Of a stretch of DNA of 64,000 nucleotides, positions 56,260-64,000 are shown in pieces. The stretch lies in assembly GCA_037893225.1 (NCBI GenBank), contig JAZGUH010000005.1, forward strand, positions 1,302,001 to 1,366,000, given 5' to 3'. The notes beneath the pieces are model-generated. The model had not been told where the DNA came from and made no database searches. It worked only from the letters and a program-made list of their open reading frames with translations. This DNA comes from Hippasteria phrygiana. Its lineage: Eukaryota; Echinodermata; Asteroidea; Valvatida; Goniasteridae. How positions within the stretch are numbered: the first letter of the stretch is position 1; each line of letters opens with the position of its first letter. The position numbers and the translations under genes are program-made.

Positions 56260-56583
56260 ATGGCGGACGGTGTTTCGGAACCGCGGTTTGTTTTCCTAAC
56301 AGACGACGAAATATTGGAACACGTAGGCGATGCCGACGCTGCTAACACAAAGTGACAAATGAAATATGCAGTCAAACGATGAGAGGAATTTGCAAGACAC
56401 GCAGGAACAACAATTAAAGCTTTAACTGATTCGGAACTGGACCACTTTTTGTCGTGGTTTTATGCGGGACTGAGAAGGCAAACGGCACATTGTACACCAA
56501 GAAATCCAAGCATGCAATCTGTCAGATTTATTCAGGCATTGTATAAAACAAATAATGAATGTTTCACATTCGTGCAGTGGTAA
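56260..56583 (+). pseudogene. Decayed coding fragment resembling a Crypton/DUF3504-type N-terminal region
   Basis: From ATG 56260 the frame reads MADGVSEPRFVFLTDDEI, then DAANTK, stop, MKYAVKR, stop, EEFARHAGTTIKALTDSELD and FYAGLRRQTAHCT, then SVRFIQALYKTNNECF. Two in-frame stops break an otherwise consistent frame. The order (short acidic head, NTK, a Lys-rich helix, a [DE]LD..L..FY segment, then S.R..L) resembles the N-terminal domain that accompanies DUF3504/tyrosine-recombinase-like proteins from Crypton elements. This is pattern resemblance only. Confidence 0.4.
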
Positions 56584-56690
56584 GAATCATTTCATTCGCC
56601 TCGTGGAATGGAACATTTAATCTGTCACCTCATGAAATTATTCTTACCATCGCACTCATAAACATTCATTATTTGTATAATATTAAACAT
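56544..56690. mobile_element. Foldback structure at the end of the decayed fragment
   Basis: TTGTATAAAACAAATAATGAATGTTT on the left (shown in part) is mirrored by AAACATTCATTATTTGTATA. Inside, GGTAAGAATCATTTCAT faces ATGAAATTATTCTTACC. The arms are about 65 bp with small mismatches. Confidence 0.85.
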
Positions 56691-56778
56691 ACATGTAGTT
56701 TTTAGTGTGTGTACCATTGGTCGGATCACTGATCGAGATCTGGATCCGTGTGAAACAAACAGGCTCTGTATTCATCAG

Positions 56779-57240
56779 GCTTTCAACTTTCAAGTCTTCC
56801 TACTTTTCCTACTTTTTCCTTCTTCTTTTTTTCCTTGCTCCTACTTTTCCTACTTTTTCTTCGAAATTCCTATTCTTTCCTACTTTTTCCTACTTTTTTG
56901 TCCCACAACCCCGAAAAATGAAATCTCATTGAATATTTTTCATAAAAGTGTTACACACTGTCATATGAAAATCACGCAATGAAGGGCTTGGGTGCAGGAG
57001 TCCTGCAACTTTACTTTTAAGAGCTTTTGAAGGACGAAGCACCAGTGTTGTGAGTACAGAACATGCTAAATGAGGCTTCTGTGAACATGGCTGAGTACCA
57101 ATGAAAAGTACATGTACTGGTGAAAGCCAGCAGAAAGAAGTCTATTTTTATCCTGATTTTGTCCTACAAAGTCCTACTTTTGTCTTATTTCTTTTGGGTC
57201 CTATTTTGATCCTACTATTCTACATGTACCTTTTCACCTG
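56779..57240. repeat. Dispersed repeat, 'cctactttttcctac' family
   Basis: It shares GAAAAATGAAATCTCATTGA, GTTACACACTGTCATATGAA and AATGAAGGGCTTGGG with 15663-16075. A partial GTGTGAAACAAACAGGC terminus of another MITE lies just before it (56720-56768). Confidence 0.8.
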
Positions 57241-57248
57241 GGTCTGCT

Positions 57249-57741
57249 TAAAGGTAGTGTACAGGATTGGTAATTCTCCAAAAAAAAATGTACTAAATTA
57301 ATACGAAATACCATACTAGACTGTAAGTTAATAGTAGTCTCAATCATCCTGTGAAATTATGGCACCAGTTGTGCTGTCGTTGTCAAGAAACGTGGAAATT
57401 TATATCGTCTTCCAACGATTTCCAGCTGGAAATCGATGGAAAACTGCCCTGTAGCCTTTAGTCAAGGCGCGTGTGGCTACCCGGACGAGTGGCGCGCTGG
57501 ACATGTTGGCATTCAGGGCGCGTCACGTGTCCAGCTGGTAGCCACGCGCGTCTTGACTAAAGGCTATCATCTGCCCGGCGGTTGAAAACAAGCGCTGCTT
57601 TTCTCTCGGGTTTTCGCCATCCAACAACGCAAAACTTTGAACAGGTCAGTGGAACGATATTTCCTATAACATACTAACCCCCAAATCCGCCCATTTTTGA
57701 AAATTGCAACAATGACCAATCATGTACACTTGCGGCCTTTA
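57249..57741. mobile_element. TTTAAAGGTAGT-family MITE interrupted by a smaller MITE
   Basis: It starts TTAAAGGTAGTGTACAGGAT and ends near TGTACACTTGCGGCCTTTAA. CATCCTGTGAAATTATGGCA, GCACCAGTTGTGCTG and CGTCTTCCAACGATT tie it to 20625-21040. Confidence 0.82.
57452..57566. mobile_element. 115-bp nested MITE with TAGCCTTTAGTCAAG TIRs
   Basis: TAGCCTTTAGTCAAGGCGCG, then TGTGGCTACC, is mirrored by GTAGCCACGCGCG, then TCTTGACTAAAGGCTA. It sits inside the TTTAAAGGTAGT-family element at 57249-57741. Confidence 0.88.
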
Positions 57742-59870
57742 AAAGCCTGCACATTTCTACTCGCATCTTTCTCATAGCTGACCAGCTTCTGTAGAAAGTC
57801 TGTTCACATTTGACTTGAAATTGTTGAAGTATTACATCATCTTTGAGTTTGACCCCAAAAAAGTAGTTTGAACACAGCTTTAGACTTGCATACCATACAT
57901 GTGCATTTTTTGGATCTAGTGTAAACTTGTTCTGCGTTGTTACGCTTTATAAGAACCAGGCTAAAAGGAAAAAAAACAAACAATTATTAAATCAATGTAT
58001 GATAATAAAAACCCTAAGGCTTTTGGCCTGTAATTTATTTCTTCGTTTTGCCAAATTTTTTTCCTACTGGTTTAGCTATTTTTGGTGTGCTTGCGGTACA
58101 TGCAAAATCCTGTTTGTACGCAGGTGTAAATTCTGCCCTGCATCAGCACGGCGGTTTCGTGTTCGGAGATTTGATCCCGTAATTTTTCCCTTAGGCTGCT
58201 GAGAACTTTGTTTGCACCTCGAAGCGATCGCTAAAACGCGAACGGGTTTCAGCAAATGGCTAAATATAGTTGGCATTTAAAAGCCCCAGGTTTCACCCTG
58301 GATATACCTGCCAGGTTTCTTACCGGTGACAAACTTGCTGAGATCTCGCTCGTAGAAAAAAATAGTCAAGTGTACGCAGGGAAGAAAAGAAAGGAAATCT
58401 TGATGCCTTAGGATAGTGTGTGTATGACGTCTCTCCCTAGCAACGCTATCCGTGATAAAGTGTTGCACGCTAAAGTGGTTTGGGAAAATTGACAAATTTC
58501 ATAATGGCCTGTTTTTGTGAGCGTATTGGGGAATTACTAGTAGTCGATGTAGACTGTGAGCGAGAAGTTATATGCGCAGACAGGGACGGCTTAATGCCAA
58601 GATTTTCCAAGATTCACATGTAGATAGGTTTATGTGTACTTAATCTTGTTTCAACCGGGAGAGTGGAAAAACGTTACAAACATGTCCTGTATCCCCAGGC
58701 GTGGTTAACAGCGGTTCATATCACTAAGTACCGAATCGAGTGACGAAAGCCAATAGCGAGCGTGCATAAAAATGAAGCCACTCGGTAAACTGTTGTCTTG
58801 CTGCTGTATATTGCCCGCTGCAACGAATTAAGAAGAGTGGTTGCACTACAGCGGCTAATCCATCTCCTTTGGCTAAGCTTCCCTGGCAGCTAATCATGCT
58901 TGATCCTAATCCCACTGCACTCTAATCCCTGCTAAAATTGCACAGTGATGGAAACTTTTGGAAGAGCTTGCATTGTAAACACAGCGTTGCACACCAAGGT
59001 AAACATCTGTATGCGCCAATGGTAAATATCCCAACTGGAAAAAAATGGAATAATAATTTAACCCCTTGTCCAGCTGTTATTGATGGGGGATGGGGTATGC
59101 CAAGAATGGGCTTTTATGTATATGGTTCCCATGAACACACACAAAATTCAACCAATTTCTTTCCTTGGGCAAATGTGATTTTTAAGCTCTTAAAAATGCT
59201 GATTTCTGCCCGCGAATGTGCTATTACCGAATTACTGATGCCCAAGTTGAAACAATGATTAGCCAATACAGGCTCATCATCAGTTGGTCAGATTCCAACA
59301 TGGGTAATCGAACTTGTCACGTAAAACCGATGTACATGTACATGTAGCTAAGTTGTTACTTTTATTTTACTCGATCACAGGCTCAGTTATTGCCATATTT
59401 TAACCGAACTGATATTTTTTTGCAGCCACATAAAAATAACTTGCAGACAAAATTTGTAAAAAGTTAACCTCGATACTTTTATGGCTAATTCCATAAAATT
59501 TTATCCTGATTTTTTGCTGCAGTGGAAGCACTCAAATTAATGAGTTGTAACAATAAAACAATGCAAGAGGTTCTGCTGTGTACAAAATCTGCGCAAAGCT
59601 CTGTGCGCACGAGGGCACTCAGTGTTGCATGCATACAAGGTTACTCATCACTGCATGCATGGTCTGTAAAAGGCAGTACAAACATGATTTCCAGGGAGAT
59701 TATTGGCTTGCGCATGCATGAAGTGTATGTGCAAACTGCAAAGATGGCGGTATCAAGCAAAGATGGCGGTACCTGCGATGAGCACTGTACATGTAATGAG
59801 CACTGACTGTTGTCTAAAATTCGCTACATTTTTCATACAGCTTAAACACTCTCCCCATCACGTATGGGCT
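57742..59870. other. UNC13 intron 2, middle part
   Basis: No exon with acceptable phase for UNC13 was found. 59509-59800 has a plausible acceptor (TTTTTGCTGCAG) and an open frame, but no recognisable protein. Confidence 0.45.
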
Positions 59871-60314
59871 CGGGCCGGGCCGGGCCATGCCGTGAATTTT
59901 TTGTTCCCAAACGACATCCGAATTGGGTTAACGCTATGAGATTTCGGACTTAACTTCCCTTTTTAAAGAAATCCTCCGGAGCCACGAATTAGAACAAGAA
60001 ATGAATTCGAACGTAATGAAATTCCGGACTTTATTTCCCTTTAAAAAAAATCCTCCAAAGCTAGAAATTAGAAGAAAAAACAAATTGTAACGTTGAGGTC
60101 TTGAACCCAGTACAATGTTCCTTCTGCCTCATAGTCTGGCACCGTATCCACTAGGCCATCGGAATGCTCGGCAGACCTAGAGAATTCATTGCATTATATA
60201 CCCAGCCCTATAAGACATGCGTACGTATATTAAAAGTATTATAGAGGGCGCTCAACAATTAATCCATTTGGATGTAGTTTGGGAAAAAATAATTCGCGGC
60301 CAGGCCGGGCCCCG
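59871..60314. mobile_element. 444-bp TIR element with an internal tRNA-like segment
   Basis: The left CGGGCCGGGCCATGCCGTGA, then ATTTTTTGTTCCCAAAC, is mirrored by GTTTGGGAAAAAATAATTCG and CGGCCAGGCCGGGCCCCG. The tRNA-like stretch at 60095-60167 is inside. Confidence 0.75.
60095..60167 (-). mobile_element. tRNA-like sequence (SINE head or tRNA relic)
   Basis: On the - strand GCATTCCGATGGCCTAGTGG starts 73 nt that include an A-box-like TGGCCTAGTGGATA and a B-box-like GGGTTCAAGACC. The acceptor arm does not pair at the 3' side, so it is probably not a working tRNA. Confidence 0.5.
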
Positions 60315-61074
60315 CGTGACAGGTCTCAACTAATAGGAATAGTGAAACTGTCCCGTACAGTTTTAATGAATGATAATAACTAAATCTTGACAGACAACTG
60401 TCCATTGCACATGTATGAGCCATTGATCAATGAACATTGTACATGTACGTGCATTTTCTGCACATGATGTACATTACATGTACTCCACTGATACCACAAT
60501 TAATCCACATCACACCTGGATGTCTCCGGGTTTTCCGGAAAGCCGAGCCAGAAAAACAGTCTCGTACTTGAAGCGCAGCCTCTCACCCAATGTCAACACG
60601 GGCAACATTGCGCCGCGCTGAAAGAAAAAAAAACTCACTTGAGCACGCCCTGTGTGTACATTTTACACTAGACAATCGAGCAGAGTGCGACACATTTCGG
60701 GGCGGAATGAAATGAGAGAGGGCTACACGATGCTCATGTGTGGATGGATGATACTCAAAGCTGGAAAGGTTTCAGCGGCATGCAAATACAAAAATGGGGA
60801 GAAAGCTGTGGTCCAATTTGTTTTTGATGAAGACCTTTCACCAAACATTTTTTGGGGGGGGGGGGGGGGGAATTATCATAGGGTAAATGTGCATGCACAT
60901 GTATGACATTTCAGATGCCACTTCTGTGCTGCGGAGTAGTAGAGTGCGGTTAATAAGATAAGATTTGATTCTATACTGTGTCTGCATTATATACACAAAT
61001 CTATATTCCATTGTCAATGGGACATTAAAAAAACTAAATAAAAAAAAAGGAGAAACGATAACTTACATCTGTAC
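60315..61074. other. UNC13 intron 2, no feature recognised
   Basis: TACATGTAC-rich words and a poly-G run near 60853-60870. No exon was found. Confidence 0.45.
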
Positions 61075-61487
61075 CTTATAATAATAATGGTATTTATTAA
61101 GCGCAAATTTTATGTAACATATTCAAATGCGCTGTACAACAATAAACTGGGCATAAAACTAGTAATTAATACATTAAAATCACCAAATACATTAAATATA
61201 CAAGGCAGGCTCAGAAATACATCATTCAAATATACATGTACGAGTAAAATTCATTGTTCCAAAAATATTTTACTTACAGTAAATAGAAATACAATAAAAC
61301 CCATTACAAATCAAAAGCATTTGAAAAAAGATGTGTTTTCAGCAGCGTCCTAAAATGGCTTAAACTGGTGGCATTCCTCACATAAGCTGGTAACTTATTC
61401 CACAGCGAAGGGGCAGCATAATGAAAAGCCTGATCACCTAAGTTAGTTCTGCTACGAGTAATTGGGTGTTTAAGAAGAATGCAGTTG
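61075..61487 (-). mobile_element. 5'-truncated LINE 3' end (non-LTR retrotransposon)
   Basis: On the - strand the frame ends with NLGDQAFHYAAPSLWNKLPA, then YVRNATSLSHFRTLLKTHLF. This is the familiar C-terminal end of CR1/L2/Crack-type reverse transcriptases. After the stop comes a 3' tail with CAGCGCATTTGAATATG and AATACCATTATTATTAT, a microsatellite tail typical of such LINEs. Confidence 0.82.
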
Positions 61488-61675
61488 TTTCCAGCTGGAA
61501 ATCGTTGGAAAACGATATACATTTCCACTTTTCTTGACAACGACAGCACACCTGGTGCCATCATTTCACAGGATGATTGAGACTACTATTAACTTACAGT
61601 CTAGTAAGGTATTTTGTAATAATTCAGTAAAAAAGAAATTGGAGGATTACCAATCGTGTACACTACCTTTAAGTC
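61488..61675 (-). mobile_element. Partial TTTAAAGGTAGT-family MITE, inverted
   Basis: AGCTGGAAATCGTTGGAAAA, GCACACCTGGTGCCATCATT and GTACACTACCTTTAA match the 57249-57741 copy in reverse orientation. The other half is missing and the LINE fragment takes its place. Confidence 0.8.
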
Positions 61676-63360
61676 CATTTCAGTTTGGTTCAATGATACA
61701 CAAAAATAAGGCCAAAAAGAAGTTCTTATAAGAACTTCCTTTTATTAATTAATCTTTATATTTTTCTTTGTGATGTGTCGGTCCTGGAAATATCTTTCCC
61801 CTCTAGAAGATTTCTTGAGCTTCTAGCCCTGTGGTCTAGCAGATTTTTTTCCCCGGAATTAAACCCCCGGAGCCCAGCAGAGTACCGGTACATTGTGAAG
61901 AATCTACCCTCTCAGTGTGCATTGCATTTGTATGTACGTCCATCACCCTGTGCTATTCCACATGACGGCGCACAAGTGGTTTAGCGAGCGCACGAGTGCC
62001 GCCACAGCGAGAGTTACTGGGTCGATGGCATGCACGCATGGCTGCCACGCCGAATGCAAATTGCAGTGGCCCCCCCTGCGGGTTGTTCGCTCATCGAAAT
62101 GTTGCTGGATCAGGTCATGCTCGGAGAGTCTGACACAGAGCCGTCCCCCGCTAGGCATGTGGGCTGTACCCTTCAACATTTTGAATTAGGCAAATAAAAA
62201 TCAAAACAACCCCCCCCCAAAAAAAAAAAAAAAAAAACAAACAAAAAACATGTTTGTCACACCTTTTTCATTAACCCTAACAGCCCAAGGCTTTTTACTA
62301 GAATCCTTCCCTAACCACACAAACTCCAACACTGTGTAGTAAACCAATGGCACATTCTTTGTACTTTGACAAAATCAGGGCATCAAGTCCCATGCAAAGT
62401 GATGGTGCCAAGGCTCTACAGTACCCAATCACACAAAATTCAACACAAATGGGGTGTTTGATTTTGGCAGGTTAGGGATGGTTAGGGTTTAATAGGAGGT
62501 ATGTACAAAATGTACGTGCAATGTATATATCTCCGAGGACAAGAGGAGAAAGGAAATACAAAGAAACCTTACAGTCCTCGCAAGTCAAGTCTTTGTTGAA
62601 ATCGGTCCTCGCACGTAGAAGTACGTGCTTAGTCTATGGGGTTGGGTTATATTAAAGGAACAATAGGAAACACAAAGCATTGTCCTCGCACGTATTGGGG
62701 AAGTACGACTACATGTACATGTACATGTACATGTACATGTATGTACAATTGGCAGAGCAGACAGCACATTTGGAAAGCAGTGTTCATACACATGCACATA
62801 TACTTTGTGTGATTTAACACTTACGTGAAATAACAAAGCCGTGAAATTTTTAAGCTCAATCCGTCATCCAGGTGAAAAACTTAAGTTTTAGCAGTGATTC
62901 TGAGCATGTTCACAAGTACTTATTTCGATAAGCCATCAGCATTTTTGAAGTTCTCTCCATACAATTTTATCAAAGACGGCAGCAATTCAGACAGAAGTAT
63001 TTCTCTAAATTACAAGCATGTAACTTTTCCTCGGATCAGCTGATTTCCTCGTTTTTCACTTCATACTTTATGCCGTTGAAAATTTAAAAACACTGTACGA
63101 AGTCTTGTAAAGATTGGAATTTCCTTGGTTTTTTTAAATTCCAAGTTGCATGCCTGAAATTAGTTCTGGTACCATCTATACACACAGCAAGCTTTCAGAT
63201 TGAAACTAATTAATTTTGTTTTGAATGATGAAATACGTTTACATTTAACTTCTTTTATTTCTATCTAGTGCCTGCCAAGCAGTATTTCCCAAAATGACCA
63301 TCCTCCTCCCCCCCCCCCCCCCCAAATGACTATCGCCGACAGTGGAGTCCTCAAAAATTG
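61676..63360. other. UNC13 intron 2, right part
   Basis: A (TACATG)n run at 62708-62742 and A/C homopolymers (62205-62240, 63307-63323) are the only clear features. No exon was found. Confidence 0.5.
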
Positions 63361-63370
63361 ATTCCAAACA

Positions 63371-63630
63371 TATAATAATAATAATAATAATAATTATTAT
63401 AAATCTCCTGGATGCGGCAAATGGGCGACTCTTCCCAAAATAACCTTATTGGGGCGACACGAGTGTCGCCCTTTTAGAGCACTTTCCCAACGCACCTTAC
63501 TAAAAAACACTCCAAAGGGGCGACTTTCACAATAGGGCGACACCAAATTGTCGCCCTATTCGACCAGGTCACCCTAACCCACTCTTTTCCAGGATTATGT
63601 GTCGCCCTAACCGGCAATTGAGGAAAATTA

Positions 63631-63632
<2 letters not shown>
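63371..63632. repeat. Solo 231-bp unit flanked by (TAA)n
   Basis: (TAA)n at 63371-63395, then one complete unit from TCTCCTGGATGCGGCAAATG (63404) to AATTGAGGAAAATTAG (63632), then a second (TAA)n run. It matches the 54461-56165 array unit with few changes. Confidence 0.93.
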
Positions 63633-63663
<31 letters not shown>

Positions 63664-63666
<3 letters not shown>

Positions 63667-63920
63667 CTTTATTTACTGATGGTGGCCATGTCACCTCTAG
63701 GATGATTTTCAATGGGCCATCTATATACCTGTAGTCTAGGAGGAATGTCTGCAAGTGGATTTATTGAAAATAACTTACTCGTACATTTCACTGAACACTG
63801 TTCTACTGGGGGACCTAGGATTTGAGATTTACATGTAACTAAATGGGAAAATGTTCAAAGCGAGCAAAGAAAACTGGCAGATACGGGATTTGAACCTGCG
63901 ACCACCGGAATACCGTACCG
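63664..63920 (-). mobile_element. tRNA-derived SINE with (ATT)n tail
   Basis: On the - strand the head has GGTCGCAGGTTCAAATCCCG, a B-box. The body follows, then AAATAAAGTTGTTATTATTA running into the (ATT)n tail at 63632-63663. This is the usual layout of a SINE that borrows a LINE tail. Confidence 0.7.
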
Positions 63921-64000
63921 GTAAATGGAAAAATTTACATTTTTGTAAAGGAAAAATCCTTGGTTCTTGTGTGTAACTTACACACACAAGTGTGTAAACG

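Noticed and set aside
59520..59806. Candidate further UNC13 exon after TTTTTGCTGCAG
   Set aside because: The frame after the acceptor shows no C2A-like sequence.

Overview
This window is animal nuclear DNA. Its genes are broken into short coding exons with GT/AG borders and long introns, and the space between exons is packed with short inverted-repeat DNA elements, SINE- and LINE-like remnants, microsatellites and minisatellites. The dense mix of foldback and MITE families and the many TACATGTAC and TAGGCCT words suggest a marine deuterostome, most likely an echinoderm. That placement is an inference from sequence style, not from a marker gene.

Five host genes are readable, all on the + strand. 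(1) 139-6781: the last six exons of threonyl-tRNA synthetase (TARS1-like), entering from the left edge. (2) 12053-17766: a complete seven-exon EIF3J, a translation initiation factor subunit. (3) 24473-29734: a complete six-exon tetraspanin. (4) 31564-35845: an eight-exon gene coding for 883 residues, with a long Pro/Thr/Ser/Ala-rich region in which an exon pair has been duplicated, followed by a protein kinase domain that keeps all its catalytic residues. I do not recognise its family. (5) From 48076: two very short coding exons (22 and 30 nt) that match the start of UNC13/Munc13; the rest of that gene must lie to the right of 64000. Every splice phase in these models was checked by hand and closes in frame.

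Between genes 4 and 5, on the - strand, sits the most striking structure: 7641 bp of Penelope-like retroelement (38032-45672). It consists of two complete units of exactly 3257 bp plus a third, 5'-truncated unit, all head to tail. The whole array is flanked by a 12-bp direct repeat, so it looks like one insertion event. Each unit codes for a reverse transcriptase and a GIY-YIG endonuclease. The two reading frames are broken at the same place in both full units. At each unit's 3' end is a short hammerhead-ribozyme-like hairpin.

The rest is accessory sequence. It includes many TIR elements, several nested in each other with visible target duplications. A 231-bp satellite-like array lies at 54461-56165, with one single unit at 63404. 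Its unit is full of inverted GGGCGAC/GTCGCCC words. There is also a decayed gene fragment at 56260-56583, a truncated LINE 3' end near 61.3 kb, and tRNA-derived SINE pieces near 13.5, 53.0, 60.1 and 63.9 kb. The host genes are ordinary housekeeping, membrane and synaptic genes and do not form an operon-like functional unit.
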